From the NCBI GenBank assembly GCA_002699025.1, contig PABA01000221.1:1-56147 (forward strand): DNA of 56,147 bases, read 5' to 3'. Under the pieces are notes generated by a model that did not search any database, was not told where the DNA came from, and worked only from the letters and a program-made list of their open reading frames with translations. Of this stretch, positions 1 through 8,661 are shown piece after piece (positions within the stretch are counted from its first letter, which is position 1; the number at the start of each line of letters is the position of its first letter). The translations under genes and the position numbers were made by a program. This DNA comes from Sandaracinus sp. Its GTDB lineage: Bacteria; Myxococcota_A; Polyangia; Polyangiales; Houyiibacteriaceae.

Positions 1-83
1 CGAGGCGCGGGGCACAGGGGGCACTCTCGGAGGGCGGGCTACTCGAGCCGGCTGGAACGCCCAGCCGACGTGTTCACGGTACA

Positions 84-130
84 GGGCACGGGCACGGGCG
101 CGGGGTGAGGGCACGGGGTGAGGGCACGGG
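84..130. repeat. GGGCAC-type hexamer repeat block, copy 1
   Basis: This G-rich run is built from GGGCAC and GGGGTGA units just upstream of the first gene. It belongs to a dispersed family whose reverse complement (GTGCCC units) recurs near 8.4, 8.6, 11.9 and 14.7 kb. The preceding CCGGCTGG and GTGTTCACGG resemble, in reverse complement, the flanks of the copy at 14731. Bases 1-197 otherwise show no gene I would support. Confidence 0.6.
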
Positions 131-197
131 TCGGGGAGGGCGGCGGTCTTCTGGCGTAGAATGCGGGCGCCCCGGTCGGGGTGGAGGAGCGAGCGAG

Positions 198-830
198 ATG
201 CTTCAGGGAGCGATCATCGGGCTGGTGGTGGGCCTCACCATCGCCGTCGTGCAGTACTTCCGGCAGAAGAAGGGGGGCACGAAGGTCATGGCCGCCCTCC
301 GCGCTGGCGGGCCGGAGGCGCGCGCGGCCCTCGACGGCTACGTGCCCCCGCCGAGCGGCAAGGTGGCCGCCGGCAAGCTCGCCAACTACTTCGAGCGCTT
401 CTCCTGGCTCGCGATCATCGGCGACCTGGACACGCTCGAGCGCGAGAGCGCGAGCGTGCAGGGCATGCTCAGCGTGCGCACGCAGCTCCAGGTGATGGCG
501 CTCATGGGCCTGCTCGGCCACCGCAGCGAGCAGCGCGACGTGGACGCCCTCGAGCAGGTGGCGGCGCACATCGAGCAGGAGGGCGGCGCGCTCCTGAAGC
601 TCGTGAAGAAGCAGGCCGCCGACGCGCGCTCCATGGCGCGGGCCATGGTCCGGCGGGAGCCCCTCGACACGCAGGCGCGGCAGCGGCTCGCGGGCCGGGC
701 GAACCAGTCCGGCCCGGCGACGAAGGCGGTGATCTTTCGCTTCCTCGCGCGCGCCTCCGAGGCCTCCGGGCAGGACCCGCGCGGCTTCCGCCAGCTCGCC
801 GACGAGGCGCTGGCGAAGCTCCAGGGATGA
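198..830 (+). CDS. Single-pass membrane protein of unknown function
   Basis: The protein has 210 aa. I chose ATG 198 because GGAGGA lies nine bases upstream; an in-frame start at 105 would add an implausible low-complexity leader. Residues 4-20 form one hydrophobic helix, followed by Arg/Lys, so the N terminus is anchored in the inner membrane with a cytoplasmic body. The rest is Ala/Arg/Glu-rich and probably helical, with no catalytic motif that I recognise. A second membrane protein follows after 55 bases in the same direction, so the two are probably co-transcribed. Function unknown. Confidence 0.75.
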   Translation: MLQGAIIGLVVGLTIAVVQYFRQKKGGTKVMAALRAGGPEARAALDGYVPPPSGKVAAGKLANYFERFSWLAIIGDLDTLERESASVQGMLSVRTQLQVMALMGLLGHRSEQRDVDALEQVAAHIEQEGGALLKLVKKQAADARSMARAMVRREPLDTQARQRLAGRANQSGPATKAVIFRFLARASEASGQDPRGFRQLADEALAKLQG

Positions 831-885
831 CGCGCCTCCGATGACGAGCCTCCGACGATGAGCGTCCAGGAACGAGCCTCCCGGA

Positions 886-1875
886 TTGCCTGAGGACGCG
901 CCCCCGCGCCGCCGCCCGCGCCGCCGCCCGCGCCTCCTGCGCGGCGTGCTGCTCTTCCTCCTCACGCTCCTCGCGCTGGTCTGGCTCTTCCGGAGCGCCA
1001 TCGCGACCGCCGTCGCGGAGCGCGCGCTCGAGCGGCGCGGCGTGCGCTGCGAGGCGCTCGCCCTCGAGCTCGCGCCCACGCTCGGCTCGGCCACGCTCGC
1101 GCCCGGCCGCTGCACGCTGCCGAGCGAGCGCATCCTCTCCGTTGCCTTCCCCGAGGGCGCCACGGCTACCCTCGGCCTGGACGGCGTGCAGCGGGTGGAG
1201 GCGCCCGTCGTGGAGCTCGAGCGCGGCCGCCGCATCCCCCTCGAGGGGCTCGGCGCCGCGCTCCTCGCCGGCGGGCCGGTCCCCGAGAAGCTCCGCCGCG
1301 CCGTCGACGGGCTCGCGCGCGCGAGCGGAGAGGAGCTCCCCGCGATCGAGGTCGGGCGCCTCGTGCTCACCTCGCCGGAGCGGGCGCCGGTGGCCATCGA
1401 AGGCGTCCGCGCGCGGCGGACGGAGAGCGGGCTCCGCCTCGAGGCGGAGGGGCTCGCGCTCCCGCCGACGGAGCGCCCCGGGCTGAGGCTCGAGGTCGCG
1501 CTCGGCGAGCTCGTCGCCGAGGCGAGCGCCGCGGAGGTGTCCATCGGCGCGACCGCCACGCTCGACTTCCGCGGCAGCGCCCGCCTGCTCTCGCGCTTCG
1601 GCGGGGCGCGGACGGTGGGCCTCCGCCTCGAGGGCGAGGCGCTCGACACGGAGGACCCGCGCTACGCGCTCGAGCTCGACGGCCCGATCCTCCCGCGCGT
1701 CCGGCGCCTGCTCGAAGGGCTCCGCGACGCCCTCGAAGAGCGCCGCGGGGATCTGGAGGAGGGGCGGGAGGAGCGTCGGCAGGAGCGCCGCGACGCCCTC
1801 GAGGAGCGCCTGGACGAGCGCCGCGAGACCCGCGGAGGCGGTCGCCGCGAGCGCCTCCGAGAGCGCCTCCGCTGA
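886..1875 (+). CDS. Membrane-anchored protein with a charged C-terminal tail
   Basis: The protein has 329 aa and the start is uncertain. No ATG fits, because the in-frame ATG at 841 runs into a stop. TTG 886 is used because it keeps the Arg-rich N terminus that precedes the single membrane helix (about residues 19-40), which suits an inside-positive anchor. The middle has alternating hydrophobic/acidic beta-like segments, loosely like AsmA-type or periplasmic proteins, but I see no diagnostic motif. Residues from about 275 to the end are a Glu/Arg repeat that is probably a helix or coiled coil. It likely shares a transcript with the gene before it. Confidence 0.65.
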   Translation: MPEDAPPRRRPRRRPRLLRGVLLFLLTLLALVWLFRSAIATAVAERALERRGVRCEALALELAPTLGSATLAPGRCTLPSERILSVAFPEGATATLGLDGVQRVEAPVVELERGRRIPLEGLGAALLAGGPVPEKLRRAVDGLARASGEELPAIEVGRLVLTSPERAPVAIEGVRARRTESGLRLEAEGLALPPTERPGLRLEVALGELVAEASAAEVSIGATATLDFRGSARLLSRFGGARTVGLRLEGEALDTEDPRYALELDGPILPRVRRLLEGLRDALEERRGDLEEGREERRQERRDALEERLDERRETRGGGRRERLRERLR

Positions 1876-1906
1876 GCGCCGACGCCCCGCGCGCTACTCG
1901 CCGACC

Positions 1907-3043
1907 TCAGTCGCTCACGCAGGCGACGAAGGCCGTGTCGCCGCTGTTCTCGACCGGGCCGAAGCCGCTCGCGAAGCCCATGCTCCGACAGAAGCGGTGG
2001 ATGGCCGCGTTGCAGTTCCGGCCGAAGCGTTCGCTGCTCCCGTCGCAGCTCGGGTGGTGCGTGCTCAGCGCCGTGTAGCTCGTACCCATCACGCTCGCGA
2101 GGCGCGTGCACGCGACGAAGGCCGCGCCCGGGGCGGCGTGCTCGAGCGGGCCGAAGCCGCTCACGTAGCCCCGCCCGCGGCACCAGCGGTGGATGGCCGC
2201 GTTGCAGGCCGCGCTGTGGATCCCCTCGGCGCTGGCGCCGTCGCAGGGCCCGAGCTCCGCCGAGAGCTGCGCGAAGGAGCTCTCGAGCACGTCCACCTCG
2301 GCGCAGACCGTCGTCGCCGAGTCGCCGGCGTTCTCGACGGGTCCGAAGCCGCTGTTCCCGCAGGCGCCCCCGACGGCGTCGCACTCGCGGTGGATCGCGG
2401 CGTTGCAGTCGGGCCCGAAGCGCGTCGCCGCCGTGCACCCCGGGTGGCGGGCCGAGAGCGCCGTGTAGCTCGTCCCGCGCACGGTCGCGCGCGTGCCCTC
2501 GTCGACCTCCCCATCGCAGTCCTCGTCCGCCCCGGAGCAGACCTCCGCGCCGGGCGCGCCCGGCGTCACGCCGCAGGTCGTTCCGTCCGGCGCGCAGATG
2601 GTCACGCCCTCGCGGCGGCAGAGCCCCTCTCCCACGGCGCAGCTCTGCCCGGTCGCGCGGCAGGTGCCGCTGCAGTCGGTCTGTCCATCGGGGCACACGC
2701 CGACGCAGCTCCCGCTCCGGCACTCGGCCGTGCCGCCGGTCGGCGCGATGCACGCCCGCCCGCAGACGCCGCAGCTCGAGGGCTCGCTCGTCAGGTCGAG
2801 GCAGGCCCCGCCGCAGCGCGTGAGCCCGTCCGGGCAGGCCCCGCCGTCCGGCGCCGGCGCCGCGTCCACGCCGCCGCCCGCGTCACCCCCGCCACCCGCG
2901 TCCCGCACGGAGCCAGCGTCCACGCCTCCGCCGGCGTCCCGGGTCCCGCCCGCGTCGCGGCGTCGGTCCGGATCGTCGGGCGCCCCGCCGCCGGCGCAGG
3001 CGAGCGCGAGGACGAGCGCGAGGCACGCAAGAGGTCGGAGCAC
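1907..3043 (-). CDS. Cys-rich lipoprotein with PMBM motif and three C-terminal repeats
   Basis: The protein has 378 aa. A signal peptide ends at a lipobox-like LALAC (Cys16), followed by a Gly/Asp/Ala-rich linker to about residue 70. A Cys-rich stretch follows (pattern CPDG..RCGGAC, CGVCGRAC). Then comes ADEDCDGEVDEG, the putative metal-binding (PMBM) motif common in myxobacterial surface proteins. The last ~190 residues are three related units of about 60 aa, each with a CNAAIHR core and SGFGP, CGNSGFGP or similar ending. Each unit has paired cysteines, so the domain is probably disulfide-stabilised and exported. Likely a surface lipoprotein; ligand unknown. Confidence 0.85.
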   Translation of the reverse strand: MLRPLACLALVLALACAGGGAPDDPDRRRDAGGTRDAGGGVDAGSVRDAGGGGDAGGGVDAAPAPDGGACPDGLTRCGGACLDLTSEPSSCGVCGRACIAPTGGTAECRSGSCVGVCPDGQTDCSGTCRATGQSCAVGEGLCRREGVTICAPDGTTCGVTPGAPGAEVCSGADEDCDGEVDEGTRATVRGTSYTALSARHPGCTAATRFGPDCNAAIHRECDAVGGACGNSGFGPVENAGDSATTVCAEVDVLESSFAQLSAELGPCDGASAEGIHSAACNAAIHRWCRGRGYVSGFGPLEHAAPGAAFVACTRLASVMGTSYTALSTHHPSCDGSSERFGRNCNAAIHRFCRSMGFASGFGPVENSGDTAFVACVSD

Positions 3044-3145
3044 GGCCCCATCTTATCCGCAGAACCGACGGGGGGCCTTTCACGGGCCGCGCCGTCCGTC
3101 CTCTCCCGACGCGCGCTCGGCCTCGGAGCGAGTACGCGGCGCCCT

Positions 3146-4984
3146 TCAGCCCGTCGCGGAGGCCGGCTCGTCCACGGGCTCCGCCCGGGCGCCCTCGGCC
3201 GGCGGCGGCCCGCTCTCGCTCGGCGCGTCCATCGCCTCCCCCGCCTCGGCGCGCAGCCGGGCCTCCTCGCGCTCCACGAGCTCCTCGAGCTCCTCCCGCG
3301 TCACACCGAGCCGCGACGCGATCTGCTGCGCCAGCGAGGTCGGCGCCACCCCGGGCACGAACTGGTAGGTCGGCCGCCCTGCCGCATCGAGCTCCACCTG
3401 GAGGAACTCGAGCCGCTCGGTCGTCCCCTTCGCCTCGAGCGCCCGCGCCGCGTCGAGGAAGTGCGTCGTCAGGAAGACCTGCGGCCGCAGCCGCGGCAGG
3501 AGCGAGAGCACCATCTCGAAGATCGCGATGCCCTCGCTCGGGTTGGTCCCCGAGCAGAGCTCGTCGAGGAAGACGATCGCGCCCGGCCGGAGCTGTTCGA
3601 AGAGGCGCCGCACGCGCATCAGCTCGGTGCCGAGCCGCCCCTCCTTCTGGTCCGCCTGGCCCGGCTCCACGAGCGACACGAACATCGCCGGCGCCCGCGT
3701 GAGCTCCGCCGCCGCCGCCGGCACGAAGAGCCCCGCGTGGGCGAGGAGCTGCGCGAGCCCGAGGGCCTGGAGCAGGCGCGTCTTTCCGCCGCTGTTCGGC
3801 CCCGTCACCAGCACGAGCGCGTCGTGCCCCGCCGGCGCCACGTCGCAGGGCACGGGCGTCACGTCCTGCAGGAAGAGCAGCGGGTTGAAGAGGCGCTCGA
3901 TGCGGAGCGGCCCCGGCGGCCCGTCGATGGCCGGCGTCTCGTGCATCACCGGCAGGCAGGTCGCCAGGCCCCGCTCGGCGGCCCGATCCCGGAAGGCCAG
4001 CGCGCCGAGGTAGAGCTCGAGGTGCGCGACGAGCCGGAAGCAGGGCAGCACCGCGTCCTCGAGCTTCGCGAAGACCTCGTCGATGACGCGCAGGAGCACC
4101 TCGTGCTCGCCGTAGCGGTAGCCGCGCACGAAGGCCCAGAAGCGCTGCCAGGCGCGCTTCCACGCCGGCTGCACGAGCGGGTTGGCGACGTTCTCGCGCG
4201 CCTCGAGGAGCTGCACGTCCCGGAGCTTCCCGTCCGCGCCGACGACGACCCGGAGCTCGATGCTCGCCAGGTGGCCGTCGAAGGCCAGCACCTGCAGGAG
4301 CTCCTTCCAGACCGGGCTCGCCTTCGCCTCGCGCGCGTGGGCCGCGAGCCGCCCGAGCGCCGAGCGCGCGCCGCCGAGCCCCTCGTCGCACTCGTCGAAG
4401 AAGGTGCGGATCGCCGTGAGCACCTCGAGCTTGCGGCGCACGGTCTCGCCCGGCGTCATGGGCTCCTCGTCGAGGAGCGCGCGGAGTCGGCGCAGAGTCG
4501 CGTAGGCGCGCGAGAGCGAGGCCCGGAGCGCGTCGTCCTCGCTCAGCTCGCGCAGCACCTCCTGCCGGAGCACCACGTCGCGCCCGTCCGCGGGCGGCTG
4601 GGTGAGCACGCGGGTCAGGTGCGCCTGGCTCGGCACGAAGCGCGCGCCGTCGAGGGTGAAGGAGAAGGTCTCGGCGACGAGCTCGGGGAGGAAGAGCCCC
4701 GCCTCGAAGGCCTCGCGCGACCAGGTCGAGGGGCTCAGCGGCGCCTGGTCCACGAGCAGGCGGAGGAGCCCGCCCGCGTCGCCGGACTCGAAGGCGAAGC
4801 GGAGCGCGCGGCGCAGCCGATCGGTCGAGCCCTGGAGCTGGGGCGTGTGGTGGATGAGGTCGATCCACTCCTCCGGCGCGCTCTCCTCGCCGGGGGGCAA
4901 CGCGGGCAGATCCGTGTCGCCGATGCGCCCCCGGTGGAGCCGCCGACGCTGCGCCAGGAGGCGCCGCTGCTTGGGCCGTCGCAC
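3146..4984 (-). CDS. MutS-family ATPase (MutS domain V), not canonical MutS
   Basis: The protein is 612 aa from GTG 4984. The frame is open to 5413, but the upstream part is low-complexity and overlaps the divergent kinase. Walker A GPNSGGKT lies at about residues 393-400. Walker B with the signature region (FLDELCSGTNPSEG) is at about 470-484, and the TTHFLDAA H-loop follows. The N-terminal half is helical and resembles MutS core/lever regions, but I see no mismatch-binding domain I with its Phe-X-Glu motif and no C-terminal Smr nuclease. It fits MutS-related proteins of unknown role, perhaps a DNA-structure-sensing ATPase. It is divergent from the hybrid kinase, with a 140 bp spacer. Confidence 0.85.
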   Translation of the reverse strand: MRRPKQRRLLAQRRRLHRGRIGDTDLPALPPGEESAPEEWIDLIHHTPQLQGSTDRLRRALRFAFESGDAGGLLRLLVDQAPLSPSTWSREAFEAGLFLPELVAETFSFTLDGARFVPSQAHLTRVLTQPPADGRDVVLRQEVLRELSEDDALRASLSRAYATLRRLRALLDEEPMTPGETVRRKLEVLTAIRTFFDECDEGLGGARSALGRLAAHAREAKASPVWKELLQVLAFDGHLASIELRVVVGADGKLRDVQLLEARENVANPLVQPAWKRAWQRFWAFVRGYRYGEHEVLLRVIDEVFAKLEDAVLPCFRLVAHLELYLGALAFRDRAAERGLATCLPVMHETPAIDGPPGPLRIERLFNPLLFLQDVTPVPCDVAPAGHDALVLVTGPNSGGKTRLLQALGLAQLLAHAGLFVPAAAAELTRAPAMFVSLVEPGQADQKEGRLGTELMRVRRLFEQLRPGAIVFLDELCSGTNPSEGIAIFEMVLSLLPRLRPQVFLTTHFLDAARALEAKGTTERLEFLQVELDAAGRPTYQFVPGVAPTSLAQQIASRLGVTREELEELVEREEARLRAEAGEAMDAPSESGPPPAEGARAEPVDEPASATG

Positions 4985-5038
4985 CCCCTCAGCAGTAGTG
5001 GCCCCGAGTGGCCCGCGTCCACCGCTCGGCGCGAAAAA

Positions 5039-5092
5039 GCACGGAGAGCGGACGGCGGAACGCGGACCGCATCCCGACCGAAGGGAGGGATC
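5039..5092. repeat. Dispersed ~55 bp intergenic repeat, copy 1
   Basis: The element starts GCACGGARAGCGGACRGCGGA and ends with a 24 bp identical core whose ends (ATCCC and GGGAT) are complementary. The second copy is at 10819-10879. This copy lies between the divergent MutS-like and kinase genes. The terminal complementarity suggests a hairpin, as in REP-like elements. Confidence 0.7.
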
Positions 5093-5124
5093 TCGCCCGG
5101 CTACCGAGGCCCGCGCTCGAGCGC

Positions 5125-7035
5125 ATGGACGAGCGGGCGCCCCTCCCGCATGATGGGGAGGTGGTTGGAACGGATGTTTCGCGTCTCGCGAAAATGCCGG
5201 TGGCGCTCGCTCGCCTTCGGCGCGTCGACGGGCGTTGGATCGTGGAGGACGCCTCGGAGCGTTTCGAGGCCCTGACCGGAGTCGGCAGCGGCCCCCTGCC
5301 CGCGGGCTCGCTCGTGCTCGACGCCGAGCGGCTCGAGGCCGGCTGCGCGCGCACCGAGGCGGAGGACGAGGAGGTCCTCCTCGAGGTGGGCCTCCGGTCG
5401 GCCGCCGGCACACGCCCCTACCGGCTCGCGCTGCGGGCCGCGGACGCAGGCGGCGGCGTCTGGGCCTCGCTCACCCCGCTGGCGCGGAGCGGCGAGACGG
5501 CGACGGCCGCGCACTTCGAGACCATCGTGCAGGAGTCACCGGACATCATCGCGATGATCGACCGGGACCTGCGCCACCGCTTCGTGAACCGGGCCGTCGA
5601 GGCGGCGTCGGGGCTGAGCGTCGCGGACTTCGAGGGCAAGAGCCACGACGAGATGGGCATGCCCGACGACCTCGTGCGCTACTTCCAGTCGGTCTACCGC
5701 GAGGTCTTCGCGACCGGCCAGGAGGGGCGGAAGGTCTTCGAGTTCCCCGACGAGAAGGGTGGCGTGCGCACCTACGAGTCGCGGGTCGTGCCCCTGCTCG
5801 AGCCGGATGGGAGCATCGAGGTGCTCCTCTCCTACGCGCGCGACGTGACCGAGCAGAAGGCGAACGAGGAGACGCGCCTCGGCCTCGAGCGGAAGCTCCA
5901 GGAGACCCAGCGCCTCGAGAGCCTCGGCCTCCTCGCCGGGGGCATCGCGCACGACTTCAACAACCTGCTGACGAGCATCCTCGGGACGGCGTCGCTGGCG
6001 CGGGCACAGCTGAAGGGCTCGGCCCAGGCGCGCACGGCGGGCGAGAGCCTGGCGCAGATCGAGCTGACCTGCGTGAAGGCCTCCGACCTCTGCGCGCAGA
6101 TGCTCGCGTACGCGGGGCGCGGCCGGTCCATCACGGAGCCGCTCGATCTGGGAGCGCTGCTCCAGGAGACGCGCGAGCTGCTCGGCGCATCGGTCTCGAA
6201 GGACGTGGAGTTCGAGCTCGACCTGCCGCAGTCGGTGGCGGCCGTGGAGGTGGACCGGGCGCAGATGCAGCAGGTCGCCATGAACCTGCTGCTGAACGCG
6301 GCCGAGTCCATGAGCGGCCGCGGGACCGTGCGCGTGGCCGTGAGCGAGGTCGAGGGGAGCGAGGTCGACTGGGGCGGCGCCGTGCTCGCGCCGGAGCCCG
6401 CGGACGGGCGGCTCGTGCAGGTGGCCGTCCGGGACCGGGGCGTGGGCATGGACGAGGCGACGCTGGCGCGCATCTTCGAGCCCTTCTTCACGACGAAGTT
6501 CGCCGGGCGCGGGCTGGGGCTGGCGGCGACGCTCGGCATCCTGCGCCAGCACGGCGGGGGGCTGGCCGTGACGAGCGAGCCCGGGGCGGGGACGACCTTC
6601 CGGCTCTTCTTCCACGCCTCCGAGCGGCCGAGCCAGCCGGGGCACGCGCGGGTCTCCGAGCCGACGCCGATGACGCCGGCGCGGGTGCTGCTGGTGGACG
6701 ACGAGGAGACCGTGCGCGGGGCGGCCGGGCGCATGCTCGAGGCGCTCGGGCACACGGTCGTGGGCGTGGGTGACGGGGTGGAGGCGCTGGCGCGCTACGA
6801 CGCAGCGAACGGCGACTTCGACCTGCTCGTGCTCGACCTGACGATGCCCGGCATGGACGGCATCGCGACGCTCGAGCGCTTCCGTCAGCGGGCGCCCGCG
6901 CTGCCCGTGGTGCTGATGAGCGGCTACACGGAGGAGGACGTGCGGGGCCGGCTGCGCGACGAGCGCACGGCGTTCCTGCACAAGCCCTTCCGCTTCGAGC
7001 AGCTCGAGGGCGCGCTCCGCTCCGCGATGGAGTAG
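5125..7035 (+). CDS. PAS-domain hybrid histidine kinase with C-terminal receiver
   Basis: The protein has 636 aa. ATG 5125 is chosen over an open upstream frame that runs through the intergenic repeat. Residues ~20-125 are an N-terminal sensor-like region. A PAS domain follows (~130-250, starting ETIVQESPDIIAMID and ending with a PAC-like YARDVTEQK). The HisKA H-box GGIAHDFNNLL has the phospho-accepting His276. The ATPase shows an N-box (NLLLNAAESM, ~386), G1 (DRGVGMDE, ~437) and GRGLGLAATLG. The receiver starts at ~520 with acidic VDDEE, phospho-acceptor Asp571 and conserved Lys620 (HKPF). No membrane helix is visible, so it is a cytoplasmic sensor. The H-box type (HDFNNLL) matches the family in which the kinase phosphorylates its own receiver. 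No separate output regulator lies nearby. Confidence 0.93.
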   Translation: MDERAPLPHDGEVVGTDVSRLAKMPVALARLRRVDGRWIVEDASERFEALTGVGSGPLPAGSLVLDAERLEAGCARTEAEDEEVLLEVGLRSAAGTRPYRLALRAADAGGGVWASLTPLARSGETATAAHFETIVQESPDIIAMIDRDLRHRFVNRAVEAASGLSVADFEGKSHDEMGMPDDLVRYFQSVYREVFATGQEGRKVFEFPDEKGGVRTYESRVVPLLEPDGSIEVLLSYARDVTEQKANEETRLGLERKLQETQRLESLGLLAGGIAHDFNNLLTSILGTASLARAQLKGSAQARTAGESLAQIELTCVKASDLCAQMLAYAGRGRSITEPLDLGALLQETRELLGASVSKDVEFELDLPQSVAAVEVDRAQMQQVAMNLLLNAAESMSGRGTVRVAVSEVEGSEVDWGGAVLAPEPADGRLVQVAVRDRGVGMDEATLARIFEPFFTTKFAGRGLGLAATLGILRQHGGGLAVTSEPGAGTTFRLFFHASERPSQPGHARVSEPTPMTPARVLLVDDEETVRGAAGRMLEALGHTVVGVGDGVEALARYDAANGDFDLLVLDLTMPGMDGIATLERFRQRAPALPVVLMSGYTEEDVRGRLRDERTAFLHKPFRFEQLEGALRSAME

Positions 7036-7179
7036 CCCGAGCTCGGCGGTCGACGTGCCCTCGCCGTCCTTCGGTCCGCGGCGGGTTCTCGCTTCGCCGG
7101 AACACGGCTTCGTCGGCGCCGCTTCGACGCGGCCGGGTGCCGCGGCGCTGCGCGTCGGCCCTGGGTCCGGCCTCCGCGC

Positions 7180-8343
7180 TCAGCGCGCGCCGGCGTCGGG
7201 AGCGGCGCCATCCGGCAGGGCGCCATCCAGCAGGGCGCCGTCCGGCAGGGCGCCGTCCGGGAGCGGCAGGAGCGCGCCGTCCGGCAGCCGGGGCGGCCCG
7301 GCGTCGCGCGCGGGCGGGGCGAGCCCCTGGAGCTCGGCGGCCCGGACCTGCGCGGCGAAGAGCCCCTCCTCGTCGCCGACGGCGGCGCAGACCGCCTCGT
7401 CGAGCCACTCGTGGAAGAGCGCGTCCATCTCCGGGCTCATGCGGTGCTCGACGCCTTCGAAGGTCGCCAGATCCACGTCGAAGCCGAGGTCCTGCAGGCG
7501 CGCGAAGAGCTCCACCGTGGGCTCGGGCGGGATGATCGTGTCGGCCGTGCCGTGGAGGCTGCGGATGCGCGGGAAGTAGAGGTCGTCGCGCCGGTAGGTC
7601 GGCTCGAGGGGCGGCGGCAGCCAGGCGGCGAGCGGGAGGGCGGCGCCGACCACGTCGTCGTGGTGGAGCGCGAGGGAGAGGGTGAGCAGGCCGCCCTGGG
7701 AGAAGCCCGTGACGATGGGCCGGCCGTCCATGGGCAGGTCGAGGGAGCGGAGGAAGCGCGCGAGGCGCGAGGCCGTGTCGAAGAGGGTCGCCGAGAGGCG
7801 ATCGACGAGGCCCGAGCCGACGCGCACGGGGAGCCACTGCCAGCCGTCACCGAGCGGGTCCGGCGCCTGCGGGGCGATGACGCGGACGGGGTGGGAGAGG
7901 TCGAGGAAGGGGCCGCCGGGGAGGTCGGCGGAGCCGCCGCGGCCGTGGAGGAGGACGACGAGGGGGAGCGGGTCGTCGAAGCTGGCGTCGCCGAGGACCG
8001 CCTCGAGGTAGACGAGGCCCTCGTGCTCGCCGGCGCGGGCGCGGTAGCCGGGGCGGTCCGGGAGGTCCGTCGGGAGGAGCGGGCGAGGCGGCTGGTCCTC
8101 GGCGGGGGCGGCGTCCCCGGGCGGGCCGGCGTCGGCGGGCGGGCCGGCGTCGGGGCGCGCGGTGGCGCGGGCGGAGGGCGGCCAGGAGGGCGCGTCCTCG
8201 GAGAGCACGGCCTCGGCGACCTGGTAGAGGTCGCTGAAGCGCTCGCCGAGCTCCGGGTTGCCGACGAGCCAGCCCAGGCCGAGGCCGACGCCGAAGAGCA
8301 TCACCTCGGCGCCGAGCCGCCGTCGCCGTTCACGAAGATCCAT
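7180..8343 (-). CDS. Exported or anchored alpha/beta-hydrolase (phospholipase/carboxylesterase-like)
   Basis: The protein has 387 aa with an ATG start. Residues ~12-28 are hydrophobic (membrane anchor or signal), then a Pro/Ala/Asp linker to ~97. The hydrolase fold follows: oxyanion-loop motif LLHGRGG (~131-137), nucleophile elbow GFSQGG with Ser215, acid Asp268 in HGTADTIIPP, and His300 in GVEHRM. This triad layout fits the carboxylesterase/lysophospholipase family. The C terminus ends in a tandem LPDGAL-type repeat of about 30 residues encoded by a short DNA minisatellite. It is the third gene of a minus-strand run (zinc ribbon, PASTA, esterase), but 318 bp of repeats separate it, so it may have its own promoter. 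Substrate unknown. Confidence 0.88.
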   Translation of the reverse strand: MDLRERRRRLGAEVMLFGVGLGLGWLVGNPELGERFSDLYQVAEAVLSEDAPSWPPSARATARPDAGPPADAGPPGDAAPAEDQPPRPLLPTDLPDRPGYRARAGEHEGLVYLEAVLGDASFDDPLPLVVLLHGRGGSADLPGGPFLDLSHPVRVIAPQAPDPLGDGWQWLPVRVGSGLVDRLSATLFDTASRLARFLRSLDLPMDGRPIVTGFSQGGLLTLSLALHHDDVVGAALPLAAWLPPPLEPTYRRDDLYFPRIRSLHGTADTIIPPEPTVELFARLQDLGFDVDLATFEGVEHRMSPEMDALFHEWLDEAVCAAVGDEEGLFAAQVRAAELQGLAPPARDAGPPRLPDGALLPLPDGALPDGALLDGALPDGAAPDAGAR

Positions 8344-8395
8344 CGGAGAGGTTCATGGTGCGGGAACGGGGCCAGGCGAAGCCAGCGGCCGAGCT

Positions 8396-8471
8396 CCCGT
8401 GCCCGTGCCCTGCCGGTCCGTGCCCGTGCCCTGCCGGTCCGTGCCCGTGCCCCTGCCCCTGCCCGTGCCCG
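8396..8471. repeat. GTGCCC-type hexamer repeat block, copy 2
   Basis: Two 21 bp units (CCGTGCCCGTGCCCTGCCGGT) are followed by a run of GTGCCC/CTGCCC units ending GCTGGCT. The last ~33 bases are almost identical to the block at 11881. It lies in the 318 bp gap (8344-8661) between the esterase and the PASTA gene. That gap otherwise holds no supported gene. Confidence 0.85.
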
Positions 8472-8546
8472 CTGGCTCGAGAGTCCGACGCGCCCCCCGC
8501 GTGCTCCTCGAGGCCGACTCGCGAGACCAGCGGGCCGAGCCCTTGG

Positions 8547-8640
8547 GGACGGGCACGGGTTTTCTCGCGTCCGCGTCGACCGCGCGCGTGCGGCTCTCCG
8601 GCCGGCGGGCACGGGCACGGGCACGGGCACGGGCACGGGT
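8547..8640. repeat. GGGCAC-type hexamer block, copy 3, inverted to copy 2
   Basis: A short GACGGGCACGGGT at 8549 and a run of five GGGCAC units at 8606-8640 lie in inverted orientation to the block at 8396. Together they could form a long GC stem with a loop of about 130 bases, between two genes transcribed on the minus strand. Confidence 0.75.
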
Positions 8641-8661
8641 TCTGCCCCTGTGCTTTGGGGA

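Noticed and set aside
1997-5275. A 1092-aa plus-strand open frame
   Set aside because: It is antisense to the lipoprotein and MutS-like genes, Arg/Ala/Pro-rich and without any family motif; such frames are common in very GC-rich DNA.
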